Below, one piece after another: positions 21,454 through 30,907 of a DNA stretch of 43,980 nucleotides. Position numbers and translations under genes: made by a program. Position 1 is the stretch's first letter, and every line of letters starts with the position of its first letter. Source of the stretch: Bacteroidota bacterium (GTDB lineage: Bacteria; Bacteroidota; Bacteroidia; Chitinophagales; Chitinophagaceae); contig JABDFW010000019.1 of the NCBI GenBank assembly GCA_013286305.1, positions 1-43,980 of the forward strand, in the 5' to 3' direction. The notes beneath the pieces were generated by a model, which was not told the DNA's origin, made no database searches, and saw nothing but the letters and a program-made list of their open reading frames with translations.

Positions 21454-21771
21454 TTAAACAGTTGCCGGCGGCCCGCGCAAAAAAGAATGAGCCACTATAA
21501 CGGAAGAGAAAGAAATATTTTTACAAACGTAAGATGAAAAAGAGGCGAATGAAGGAAAGTTAAATACAGCATGGGCATTTACAAAAACAGATTCTGCCAC
21601 AAGGTTATCGCAATGACAGTTATATCCGCTGCCGGATAACTGGCAGGATGTATTCCCCGTTTTCGCCGCTCTTTTATCGGTATGCCGTGCAAAAACATCG
21701 TGCAGAATTTGTTTTGGCGTTATGCCGAATGAAAACATAACCAGAAACAAACCGGCAATAGATCTTGTCAT
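21454..21771 (-). CDS. Small secreted Cys/His-containing protein, first gene of the metal operon
   Basis: The frame extends to a TTG at 21789, but the ATG at 21771 gives a compact signal peptide (MTRSIAGLFLVMFSFGITPK) and is preferred; 105 residues. The mature part contains a TPKQILHDVFARHTDK segment and a Cys/His cluster, CQLSGSGYNCHCDNLVAE, that could bind a metal. The C-terminal half is rich in Phe and Ser. No family name can be given. It lies 56 bp before the porin-like gene on the same strand, so it probably belongs to the metal-uptake operon. Confidence 0.6.
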   Translation of the reverse strand: MTRSIAGLFLVMFSFGITPKQILHDVFARHTDKRAAKTGNTSCQLSGSGYNCHCDNLVAESVFVNAHAVFNFPSFASFSSYVCKNISFSSVIVAHSFLRGPPATV

Positions 21772-21808
21772 ATAAGCATGCCTTGGCAAACGACTGTAGT
21801 ATTAATGG

Positions 21809-21836
21809 TAAACTTAACACAAAAAAATCGAAACAA
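21809..21836 (-). promoter_or_regulatory. Candidate promoter of the metal-uptake operon
   Basis: Read on the minus strand, taagttta (21809-21816) differs by one base from TAnnTTTG. A TTG (21833-21836 region) lies about 20 bp upstream of it, the usual Bacteroidota spacing. No convincing Zur- or Mnt-type palindrome was found next to it. Confidence 0.35.
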
Positions 21837-21839
21837 TGT

Positions 21840-22388
21840 TGCAAAGAGTAATCTTTTGTCGTTGTTTAACCTATTTGTTGAAAGCGCATGTTATTCCCTG
21901 TAAGGCCCGCAACCTAAAATTTATCTTTTTTTTGGCCCTGTTTAAGGCTTCGAAAAGCTTCATGTTAAGAGTTGTTCTAACTTTTGTTTAGAAATAACGC
22001 TACAGAGATCCGCCGGTTCGAATCTTGTCTTCCCGGGGCGACTGTCCCGGGTTCGAAACTTCTACCAGCGGATTGTATAGAAATATTGAAATATGAATAA
22101 ATAAAAATTTCATTTTGAAGTGTTCAAAATATGAGATCAAGTGGAGTCGCGGGTTGGGGTTCTGTTAGTACCCGAACCCAAGATCCTCTCCGATAAAAAT
22201 CGGGATGTTATACCCGTGAGCGATCAAATCTTCAATATATTTTCTCTATGTCATCTTTTTTATTTTCAGTGCATTCTATTTTCGGGCCATCTTAAAATCA
22301 CCAACTGTTTTCAGTACATTACCATATTCGGCCTTTGCAGGCAAAACTTTCCATTGAATACCGGTCAATACTTTCAATCAATAAGCAG
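21840..22388. other. Intergenic region between divergent or convergent units, no gene recognised
   Basis: This stretch holds no credible gene. It has some T-arm-like words (ccggttcgaatc at about 22012-22024, gggttcgaaac at about 22049-22060) on either side of a cccgggg/cccggg palindrome, which recall tRNA 3' ends but do not fold as a tRNA. The right part contains imperfect inverted repeats (ttggggttctg with cccgaacccaa, about 22154-22181) that may help end the giant gene's transcript. Confidence 0.4.
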
Positions 22389-25300
22389 CTATTTACCTGT
22401 TTTAATTAGTTTAAGCGTTTTGCTTTGTTTACCATTGCTTACGGTTACAAAAAAGACACCTGCAGCATATGAGCCTGATGGCAATATTATTGTAGTGTTA
22501 ACAGGCGTTATACGTTGCCACAGTTGCCTGCCGGTTACATCCGCAATAGTTACAAGCACTCTGTCGTTAGTATTACCGGTTATTTGCAGGCTTGCATCAT
22601 TTACAGACGGGTTAGGGTATAATACTGCCTGCAGCGCAACCGGTGCAGCGGTGTATTTTCCCTCGTTTATCAAGTCACTGATCAGTGTGCTGTAAAGGGT
22701 AAGTTGCTTAGCTACCCCGTTGGTAACAGTAATGTAATATTGAGCCCCTGCAGTTATGGTAAAACCCGAATCGGCCATTTGGGCAGTTTGCAGCGTATTG
22801 TTTTTATATAACCTGAATGTGTCGTTTGCAAGCGTACCCCCTGGTGAAACCGAGATGAAATTGCCGTTTTTAATAACCGGGATAGTGGCCTGGGGCGAAT
22901 AAGACAAATAGGTACCACTATTGAAAAAATTAGTTACAATACCTTCCATACCAGCAAATGTAAATTGGTTGCTGCTTAAATTAAGCGTTGATAACTTAAC
23001 CAGGTTACCAAGCGAGGCCGGTATGCTGCCGCTTAATTGATTGAAAGATATATCAAGGGTATTTAAATTAACCGGCGTACCTAAAGGCGACGGGATACTA
23101 CCGCTTAATTGATTGTTATTTAAATAGAGGCGGTACAATTTAACCAGGCTCCCCAACGATGACGGTATGCCGCCGCTTAACTGATTGTTAGATACATTAA
23201 GATATTGCAAATTAGCTGGCTTGCTTAACTGCCCGGGGATGGCACCGGTTAATTTGTTATTTGACAGATCGAGTGTTGTTAGCTTAAGCAGGTTGCCCAA
23301 CTGGGTGGGGATACTTCCGCTTAATTGATTGTACCCTGCAATAAATTTTTGCAGGTTAGCCAGGCTGCCCAGCTGTATCGGAATGTTGCCGGTTAACTGG
23401 TTGTGAGATAAACTTAAAGATTGCAGGTTAACAAGGCTGTCCAACTGCAATGGCAGGCTGCCGCTTAGGTTATTAAACGATAGATCGAGCCACACTAAAT
23501 TAGTTAAACTGCCCAACTGTATTATTATAGTACCGGTTAAATTATTGCCTGCCAAACTAAGCTGTGTTACCCGCCCCGCCAGCACCGTAACGCCATACCA
23601 GTTGCTTAAGGGTGCTGTGGTTAACCAGTTGGTATTATTATACCAGCCGGCACCCTGGGTACTGTTATATAATGCTACAAGCACCAGGGAATCCTGGCTA
23701 TTGGCTGGCAGTTTTAGTGTATCAGTTTTTAAAGTAAGCTGTGTAGCTATTGCGTTGGTTACTGTAATAAAGTAATCCGCTGTTGCATCCATAGTAAACA
23801 CGCTGTCGCCTGCCTGCTTAGTCACAAGTGTGTCGTTCCTGTACAGGCTAAAAGTATCATTCGCCAATGTTCCGCCTGCAGATGCGGCAAGCGTATTACC
23901 GTTCTCAATAAGTGGTATAATCGCTTGTGGTGAGTATTGCAATTGTATATTGGCAAATTTTGTTGCAACACCTTCCATCCCCGCGAACGTAAGTTGGTTG
24001 TTGTTTAAATTAAGGGTGGCTAAATTACCCAGGTTCGCCATAGATGCAGGTATGCTGCCCTTTAAATTATTACCCGCCAAATTAAGCTGTGTTACTCTTC
24101 CATTTGCTACTGTAACCCCATACCATGTAAACAAAGGCGACGTGGTTAGCCACCTGGTTTTATTAAGCCAGTTACTGCCGGCCGTACTATTGTATAAGGC
24201 TACCAGCGCAAGCGAATCCTGCGCGCTGGCTGGTTCGTTAAGCGTATCGCTGGTTAATGTAAGCTGGTTGGCAATAATGTCGGTTGCTGTAATAAAATAA
24301 CTTGCTGTATCACTAATGATAAAAACAGAATCTATTTGAATGCTGTTCAACACACCGTTTTCATACAACTTGTAAGTGTTATAGGAAGGTGCACCGCCGG
24401 CAGGAATGGAAAGCGTGTCGCCTTTTCTAATTAAAGGAACCGCCGCCTGCGGGGAATATATGAATTGAATGCCGTAAAATTTTGCCGTAATACCTCCCAT
24501 GCCTGCAAACGTAAATTGATTGTTGTTTAAATAAAAATATTGCAATTGGGTAAGGTTACCTAACTGCGATGGGATGGGGCCACTTAGTTTATTATTATCT
24601 AAGTAAAGGCCGGTTAAATTGGCGAGGTTACCCAACTGTGATGGTATGGCGCTGCTTAATTTATTGTTGGATAAAGTAAGCAATTGCAAATTAGTTAAGC
24701 TGCCCAAGGTTGAAGGTATTGCGCCGCTTAATTGATTAGACGATAAATCCAGTATTTGCAAGTTAGCCAGGCTGCCCAGGGAAGTGGGTATGCTGCCATG
24801 TAATTGGTTAGCAGACAGAAACAGGGCTATTAAATTAGTAAGGCTGCCTAATTGCGATGGTATGGTGCTGTTTAATTTATTGCCCGTTAAAATAAGTGCC
24901 TGCAAATTGGTAAGGTTACCCAATTGCAACGGCAAGTTACCGCTTAATTTGTTGCCCGATAAATCAAGCACCTTTAAACCGGTTAGGCTGCCCAACTGCG
25001 TTATAACGGTACCGGCCAAATTATTGCTGCCTAAATTAAGTTGTATTACCCGTCCCCCCAACACTACCACTCCGTACCAATCGTGTATCGGCGCAGTGGT
25101 TAGCCAGTTTGTATGTTTGGTCCAACCGGGGCCGTTGGTACTATCGTATAACGCTACCAGCGCTAATGAGTCTGGCCCGTTAGTGGGTTGCGTAAACAGC
25201 GTATCACTGTATAAAGTAAGCTGTGTGCCAATAGCATTGGTTACCGAAACAAAATAGTCACCAGTAGTGCCGATAGTGAAAATAGAATCACCAACCTGCT

Positions 25301-28300
25301 TTGTTACCAGCGTATCATTCCTGTATAAGGTATAGGTATTATTTGCAAGTGTGCCGCCGGCGTCGACAGACACGTTATTACCGTTTTTAATATAAGGAAT
25401 AGCTGCCTGCGGGGAATAAGAAACACTTTTTACTGCAGGTAATTTCTCCAATGCAGTAAACGTGAAGTTATTATTATACAGCCAAAAAGATAAATTTGGA
25501 AGCTTTGCAAAAGATGAAGGTATAATACCGCTTAATTGATTGGAAGATACATCCAGCGTTGTGAGTTTTGTAATATTTCCCAACGATGAAGGTATGCTGT
25601 CTTCTAGACCATTTTGCGATAAATTTAGCGTTGTTAAATTAACAAGATTGCCTAAAGATGAAGGTATGTTGCCGGTTAGTTGATTTTGCGTCATCTCAAG
25701 GTCAGTTAAGTTTACCAGGCTTCCAAGTGAAGAAGGAATAGCGCCGTTTAAACGGCAGTAAGATAAATAGAGGTCAGTTAATTTGGTTAGATTACCTAAT
25801 TGCGCCGGAATACTGCCGGTTAATTGATTATTCCCCAATTCAAGGTCTGTTATGTTGGCCAGGTTGCCAAATTGCACAGGGATGCCACCCGTTAAGTGAT
25901 TATTGATTAATATCAACTGCTTTAGGTTAATAAGATTGCCAAACTGCGTAGGTATATTGCCACTTAATTGGTTATACGATAAGCTGAATACCTGTAAGTT
26001 AATAAGGTTGCCCAATTGCGCAGGTATGCTGCCGCTTAATTTGTTGTTGTACAGGTTAAGATAAGTTAATTGGGTAAGATTGCCCAACTGTGTTGGAATT
26101 GTACCGGTTAAATTGTTGCCTGATAAATTAAGTTCCGTTACCCTCCCGTATGGGTCATACAACCCAAACCAGGTGCTTAAGGGCGCAGAGGTTAACCAAT
26201 TGGTATGGTTAACCCAACCGGCGCCGTTGGTACTGTTGTATAAAGCTACCAGCGCAAGCGAATCCTGTATGTTGGTAAGTGGATAGAGCGTGTTGCTATA
26301 TAATGTAAGCTTTGTGGCAACAGCATTGGTAACCGTAATAAAATAATTTGCAGTAGTACCGGCATTAAAAACAGAATCACCAACCTGCGTTTTTACCAAT
26401 GTGTCATTCCTGTATAAATTGTAGGTATTATTGGCCGGTGTTCCCCCTGCTGAAACTGATATAGTGTTGCCATTTCTTGCAAAAGGGATAAGTTGCTGGG
26501 AATTATATGAAAATATCAAAATATTGGCAAATCTTGTAACAAGGCCTTCCATCCCGGCAAACGTGAGGTTATTATTGATCAAACCAAGTATTTGTAAACC
26601 ACTTAAATTGCCCAAACTGGCTGGTAAGTTACCGGTTAAATTATTAGCCCCTAAATTAACCTGTGTTACCCTTCCATATTTCACAATTATCCCGGTCCAT
26701 GTACCTAATGGCGCAGCCGTCAGCCAGTTAGTTTTGGTAAACCAGCCTGGCCCGTTAGTACTGTTATATAAATCTACCAGCGCAAGGGAGTCTGCTGTGT
26801 TTAAAGGCGCCTTTAGCGTAATGCTGTTTAACGTAAGGTTTTTGACTATAGCATTAGTTACTGTAATATAATAATCAGCCGGAATGCTTGCAGTAAATAC
26901 AGCATTGCCAACCTGCTTTGTCAAAAGTGTATCATTCCTGTATAAACTATATGTATTGTTTGCCGTTGTTCCGCCCGCAGCAACCGAAAGTGTAGTACCA
27001 CTTTTAATAAGGGGGATGGCCGCCTGTGGCCAATAAAAGAGGAATATATTGGCAAATTTTGTAGCAACGGCTTCCAGACCTGCAAATGTAAATTGGTTAT
27101 TCTCCAATTCAAGGGTTTGTAAATTAACCAGGTTTGTAATTGATGACGGTATGCTGCCGCCAAGCTGGTTAATGCTTAATAAAAGTTGTTTCAAATTAAC
27201 AAGGGCACCGAGTTGTGTTGGAATACTGCCTTCTAATTTATTATTGCTTAGATCGAGAATATTTAAACTAGTTGCGTTGCCCAATTGGGATGGTATAGTG
27301 CCGGTTAAATTATTGCCTGGTAAACTAAGCTGTATTATCCTTCCAAATTGCATGGTTACCCCATACCATGTGCTTAAAGGCGCAGTGGTTAGCCAGTTGG
27401 TCTTATTAGTCCAGCCTGAACCCTTTGTGCTATCATATAAAGCCACCATGGCAAGCGAGTCTTGCTTATTGGTTGCGGCTTTTAGCGTATCGGTGTTTAA
27501 TGCCAGCAGTTTTGCAACGCTGCTGGTTATGGTAATGTAATAATCTGCAACAGGGCCCATCGCAAAAACTGAATCGCCGGCCTGCTTTGTAATAAGCGTA
27601 TCATTTCTGTATAAAGTATAAGTATTATTTGCAAGTGTGCCGCCCGCGGCAACGGAGATGTTACTACCATTTTTAATATAGGGGATAGCTGCCTGCGGAG
27701 CATACGCCAATACCCTGCTGCCAAATTTTGTTACTACAGCCTCCATGCCTGCATAGGTAAACTGGTTGTTGTTTAAATATAAATATTCCAGGTTTGCAAG
27801 GTTGGCCATTGAAGGAATACCACCACTTAACTTATTGTACGATACATCAAAATAATACAGGTTAGTAAGGTTATTAATTTGTGCAGGTATGCTGCCGGTT
27901 AATTGATTGTTACGTAAACTAAGGTTGACTAATTTAACAAGGTTACCAAGAGTTGCAGGTATGCTGCCGGTTAATTGATTATTGTATAAATAAAGGTTTG
28001 TTAAGCTGCTGAGGCTACCTAATGAAGAAGGTAATATGCCGCTTAACTGGTTATTATATAAATTAAGCTGCTGTAACTTAATAAGGTTGCCCAAAGAGGT
28101 TGGTATGCCGCCGGATAATTGGTTATTATATAAATTAAGCAGCAACAAATTAGTAAGGTTACCAAACGAAGAAGGAATGCTGCCGCCCAACTGATTGCTG
28201 TATAAATTAAGCTGTTGCAAACCGGCAAGGCTACCTAATTGTGTTGGCATATTGCCAATTAAATTATTAACGCCTAAATTAAGCTGCGTTACCCTGCCAA

Positions 28301-30704
28301 ACTGCATGCTTACCCCAAACCAGGTATTTAAAGGCGCTGCAGTTAACCAGTTGGTCTTGTTGAACCAGCCACTACCACCGGTACTGTCGAATAAAGTTAC
28401 AAGTGCCAGCGAATCCTGGCTGTTGGTCACTGCTTTAGATGTGTCGCTGTTTAAGGCAAGCTTTGTGGCAACGGTATTGGTAACCGTAATAAAATAGTCT
28501 GCTGCGGTGGTTGTTGTAAATACACTGTCACCCGCCTGCTTGGCCAGCAATGTATCGTTTCTGTATAATCTAAATGTATCGTTAGCAGGTGTGCCCCCTG
28601 CTGACACAGAAAGCAAACTGCCATTTTTTACGATTGGGATAGTTGCTTGCGGCGAATACGTTAATTGCCTGGCAGCAAATGCTGCGGCAACGCCTTCCAT
28701 GCCCGCAAACGTAAATTTATTATTATCCAAAGCAATGGTCGCTAAATTAGTAAGGTTAAGTAACGAGGATGGTATGCTGCCACTTAATTTATTAAACGAA
28801 AGGGTGAGTGATGTTAACTTAACCAGGTTGCCGATATTAGAAGGCAGGATGCCGGTTAATTGGTTATGCGATACATCAAGCGATACTAAATGGGTTAGGC
28901 CCCCAAGTGTTGAAGGCAGGCTGCCGCTTAGCTGGTTGTTATACAAATAGAGATATTGCAGTTTGCTAAGGCTGCAGAGCGAAGAAGGTATGCTGCCGCT
29001 TAACCCATTTGAGTATAAGTAAAGTAATTGCAGGCTGATAAGGTTACCTAACTGCGTGGGCAGGCTGCCGGTTACATTGTTAAAAGCTAAATTTAGTTGT
29101 GTTACCCTGCCATACTGCATGGTTACCCCAAACCATGTATTTAAGGGCGCTGTGGTTAACCAGTTGGTCTTAAAATACCAGTTGTTGCCGCCTGCGCTGT
29201 TGTATAAAGCTACCAGTGCAAGTGAATCCTGCGGGTAGGTTGTTGCCTGTACCAAATCGCTGGTTAACGTAAGGTTCCTTGCCTTACTATTCGTTATTGT
29301 AATATAGTAATTTGCCGATGCACCCATCGTAAATATACTGTCGCCTGCCTGCTTTGTTATCATAGTATCATTCCTATACAGCCTGAATGTATCATTTGAG
29401 GGTGTACCGCCTGCCGAAACAGATAAGGTACTGCCGTTTTTAATGAGCGGGATAATTGCCTGCGGGGAGTAAGACAGTTGTATGCCGGCGAATTTTGTAG
29501 CGATGCCTTCCATCCCGGCAAACGTAAATTTATTATTGTGTAAATCAAGATTAGTTAAATTGGTAAGGCCCTGCAAACTGGCAGGTATGGTACCGCCTAA
29601 ATTGTTGTTGCCAAAATTAAGTTGCTGCAAATTTGTTAGGTTGCCCAACTGCACCGGTATGCCGCCGGTTAAATTATTGCCCGCCAAATTAAGCTGCACC
29701 ACCCGCCCTAACTGCATGGTTACCCCATACCATGTACTTAATGGTGCAATGGTTAGCCAATTTGCCTGGTTAGCCCAGGCCACCCCGTTGGTGCTATCGT
29801 ATAGTGCAACCAGCGCAAGCGAGTCCTGTATATTGGTTGAAGGTTTAAGTACAACGCTTTTTAATGTAAGCGCTGTAGCTATCGCATTCGTTACCGAAAT
29901 ATAATAATTTGCTGCAGCGGTAATGGTAAAAACTGAATCGCCTGCCTGGCTTGTCATCAGCGTATCGTTCCTGTACAAGCTGTAAGTATTATTGGCAAGT
30001 GTGCCGCCTGCTGCAACAGATAGATTGTTGCCATTACTGATAATAGGAATATTTGCCTGGGGCGAGTATGATAAAAATGCAAAGGTTCCGGCAAATTTGC
30101 TTACAATACCCTCCAGGCCGGCAAACGTAAATTGGTTGTTGTCTATTTCAAAAAACGATATTTTGGTAAGGTTGCTAAGTGAAGATGGTATGCTTCCGCT
30201 TAGTTGATTGTACGATAAATAAAGGTTTTGCAAATTGGTAAGGTTGCCCAAAGATGAAGGTATGTTGCCGGTTAAACTGTTAAACGACAAATCAACATTG
30301 GCTAAGTTAACCAGGTTGCCAAGTTCAGCAGGTATGCTGCCGGTTAATTGATTAAAATATAGATTGAGTCCAGCCAAATTGGCAAGGTTGCCTAACTGGG
30401 GCGATATTGTGCCCGCTAAATTATTGAACGACAAATTAAGTTGCGTTACCCTGCCTGATTGTACGCTAACCCCACTCCACGTACTTACAGGCGCGGTGGT
30501 AAGCCAGTTGGTTTTGCTAACCCACCCGGCGCCGCCTGCTTTGTTGTACAGATCAACAAGGGCAAGTGAGTCCTGCGTATTAACCTGGGCAATGGTAAAA
30601 CCCGGCTTGCATATTATTGCTGTGAGAAAAAGATAAAAAAAGATAAAATGCTTTAACGGCCTACCACTGGTATGCCTAATTTGTATAGGGTAGGTTTGTT
30701 TCAT
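22389..30704 (-). CDS. Giant leucine-rich repeat protein of ten mosaic modules with T9SS tail
   Basis: With the ATG at 30704 (chosen over 30737 because it starts the signal-peptide region ending GFTIAQ) the protein has 2771 residues. It is ten modules in tandem, starting near residues 44, 292, 490, 762, 1080, 1303, 1479, 1842, 2161 and 2335. Each module has a cap QDSLALVALYNSTxGxxW...TNWL, then WYGVT..GRVTQLNL, then plant-type 24-residue LRRs (LxNLxxLxLxxNxLxGSIPx), a closing NNxFTFAGMEG, an IPxIKNGxxLSV spacer and an Ig-like segment (LYRNDTLxTKQAGDSVF, ITVTN). By my count the modules hold 5, 3, 6, 8, 4, 2, 10, 8, 2 and 9 LRRs, 57 in all. The last 80 or so residues (LYPNPSVNDASLQI to KLIKTGK) are a T9SS type A sorting domain. 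Likely a surface protein for binding or recognition; ligand unknown. Confidence 0.88.
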   Translation of the reverse strand: MKQTYPIQIRHTSGRPLKHFIFFYLFLTAIICKPGFTIAQVNTQDSLALVDLYNKAGGAGWVSKTNWLTTAPVSTWSGVSVQSGRVTQLNLSFNNLAGTISPQLGNLANLAGLNLYFNQLTGSIPAELGNLVNLANVDLSFNSLTGNIPSSLGNLTNLQNLYLSYNQLSGSIPSSLSNLTKISFFEIDNNQFTFAGLEGIVSKFAGTFAFLSYSPQANIPIISNGNNLSVAAGGTLANNTYSLYRNDTLMTSQAGDSVFTITAAANYYISVTNAIATALTLKSVVLKPSTNIQDSLALVALYDSTNGVAWANQANWLTIAPLSTWYGVTMQLGRVVQLNLAGNNLTGGIPVQLGNLTNLQQLNFGNNNLGGTIPASLQGLTNLTNLDLHNNKFTFAGMEGIATKFAGIQLSYSPQAIIPLIKNGSTLSVSAGGTPSNDTFRLYRNDTMITKQAGDSIFTMGASANYYITITNSKARNLTLTSDLVQATTYPQDSLALVALYNSAGGNNWYFKTNWLTTAPLNTWFGVTMQYGRVTQLNLAFNNVTGSLPTQLGNLISLQLLYLYSNGLSGSIPSSLCSLSKLQYLYLYNNQLSGSLPSTLGGLTHLVSLDVSHNQLTGILPSNIGNLVKLTSLTLSFNKLSGSIPSSLLNLTNLATIALDNNKFTFAGMEGVAAAFAARQLTYSPQATIPIVKNGSLLSVSAGGTPANDTFRLYRNDTLLAKQAGDSVFTTTTAADYFITVTNTVATKLALNSDTSKAVTNSQDSLALVTLFDSTGGSGWFNKTNWLTAAPLNTWFGVSMQFGRVTQLNLGVNNLIGNMPTQLGSLAGLQQLNLYSNQLGGSIPSSFGNLTNLLLLNLYNNQLSGGIPTSLGNLIKLQQLNLYNNQLSGILPSSLGSLSSLTNLYLYNNQLTGSIPATLGNLVKLVNLSLRNNQLTGSIPAQINNLTNLYYFDVSYNKLSGGIPSMANLANLEYLYLNNNQFTYAGMEAVVTKFGSRVLAYAPQAAIPYIKNGSNISVAAGGTLANNTYTLYRNDTLITKQAGDSVFAMGPVADYYITITSSVAKLLALNTDTLKAATNKQDSLAMVALYDSTKGSGWTNKTNWLTTAPLSTWYGVTMQFGRIIQLSLPGNNLTGTIPSQLGNATSLNILDLSNNKLEGSIPTQLGALVNLKQLLLSINQLGGSIPSSITNLVNLQTLELENNQFTFAGLEAVATKFANIFLFYWPQAAIPLIKSGTTLSVAAGGTTANNTYSLYRNDTLLTKQVGNAVFTASIPADYYITVTNAIVKNLTLNSITLKAPLNTADSLALVDLYNSTNGPGWFTKTNWLTAAPLGTWTGIIVKYGRVTQVNLGANNLTGNLPASLGNLSGLQILGLINNNLTFAGMEGLVTRFANILIFSYNSQQLIPFARNGNTISVSAGGTPANNTYNLYRNDTLVKTQVGDSVFNAGTTANYFITVTNAVATKLTLYSNTLYPLTNIQDSLALVALYNSTNGAGWVNHTNWLTSAPLSTWFGLYDPYGRVTELNLSGNNLTGTIPTQLGNLTQLTYLNLYNNKLSGSIPAQLGNLINLQVFSLSYNQLSGNIPTQFGNLINLKQLILINNHLTGGIPVQFGNLANITDLELGNNQLTGSIPAQLGNLTKLTDLYLSYCRLNGAIPSSLGSLVNLTDLEMTQNQLTGNIPSSLGNLVNLTTLNLSQNGLEDSIPSSLGNITKLTTLDVSSNQLSGIIPSSFAKLPNLSFWLYNNNFTFTALEKLPAVKSVSYSPQAAIPYIKNGNNVSVDAGGTLANNTYTLYRNDTLVTKQVGDSIFTIGTTGDYFVSVTNAIGTQLTLYSDTLFTQPTNGPDSLALVALYDSTNGPGWTKHTNWLTTAPIHDWYGVVVLGGRVIQLNLGSNNLAGTVITQLGSLTGLKVLDLSGNKLSGNLPLQLGNLTNLQALILTGNKLNSTIPSQLGSLTNLIALFLSANQLHGSIPTSLGSLANLQILDLSSNQLSGAIPSTLGSLTNLQLLTLSNNKLSSAIPSQLGNLANLTGLYLDNNKLSGPIPSQLGNLTQLQYFYLNNNQFTFAGMGGITAKFYGIQFIYSPQAAVPLIRKGDTLSIPAGGAPSYNTYKLYENGVLNSIQIDSVFIISDTASYFITATDIIANQLTLTSDTLNEPASAQDSLALVALYNSTAGSNWLNKTRWLTTSPLFTWYGVTVANGRVTQLNLAGNNLKGSIPASMANLGNLATLNLNNNQLTFAGMEGVATKFANIQLQYSPQAIIPLIENGNTLAASAGGTLANDTFSLYRNDTLVTKQAGDSVFTMDATADYFITVTNAIATQLTLKTDTLKLPANSQDSLVLVALYNSTQGAGWYNNTNWLTTAPLSNWYGVTVLAGRVTQLSLAGNNLTGTIIIQLGSLTNLVWLDLSFNNLSGSLPLQLDSLVNLQSLSLSHNQLTGNIPIQLGSLANLQKFIAGYNQLSGSIPTQLGNLLKLTTLDLSNNKLTGAIPGQLSKPANLQYLNVSNNQLSGGIPSSLGSLVKLYRLYLNNNQLSGSIPSPLGTPVNLNTLDISFNQLSGSIPASLGNLVKLSTLNLSSNQFTFAGMEGIVTNFFNSGTYLSYSPQATIPVIKNGNFISVSPGGTLANDTFRLYKNNTLQTAQMADSGFTITAGAQYYITVTNGVAKQLTLYSTLISDLINEGKYTAAPVALQAVLYPNPSVNDASLQITGNTNDRVLVTIADVTGRQLWQRITPVNTTIILPSGSYAAGVFFVTVSNGKQSKTLKLIKTGK

Positions 30705-30844
30705 ATAACGGAGTTTTTTACGGCTTATCGGGTACAACTGTCAGCAGAAAGATAAGAAGTTTTATTGAGCCATAAAAAAATCTTTTGCCCGCAAGAAGAG
30801 TCTCCTTTTAAAGCCAACACGTACTTGCCAGGGGGCTCTGCGCT

Positions 30845-30886
30845 TTAAAAAAGAAAGGTGAACCGGCCTTTACCAATTCACCTTTC
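30845..30886 (-). terminator. Rho-independent terminator of the lactonase gene
   Basis: gaaaggtgaa (30853-30862) and ttcacctttc (30877-30886) pair perfectly. Read on the minus strand the hairpin is followed by a T run. It lies 22 bp past the stop codon of the lactonase gene. Confidence 0.8.
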
Positions 30887-30907
30887 CTTAATAACGGAAC
30901 TATTTTT

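Noticed and set aside
22141-22695. 184-codon plus-strand frame overlapping the 3' end of the LRR gene
   Set aside because: Its right half is the antisense of the T9SS tail of the LRR gene and its left half has no recognisable feature.
22389-30704. Many plus-strand open frames of 60 to 160 codons inside the LRR gene
   Set aside because: They are mirror frames of the LRR repeats, repeat with the same period and show no signal peptide, start context or known domain.
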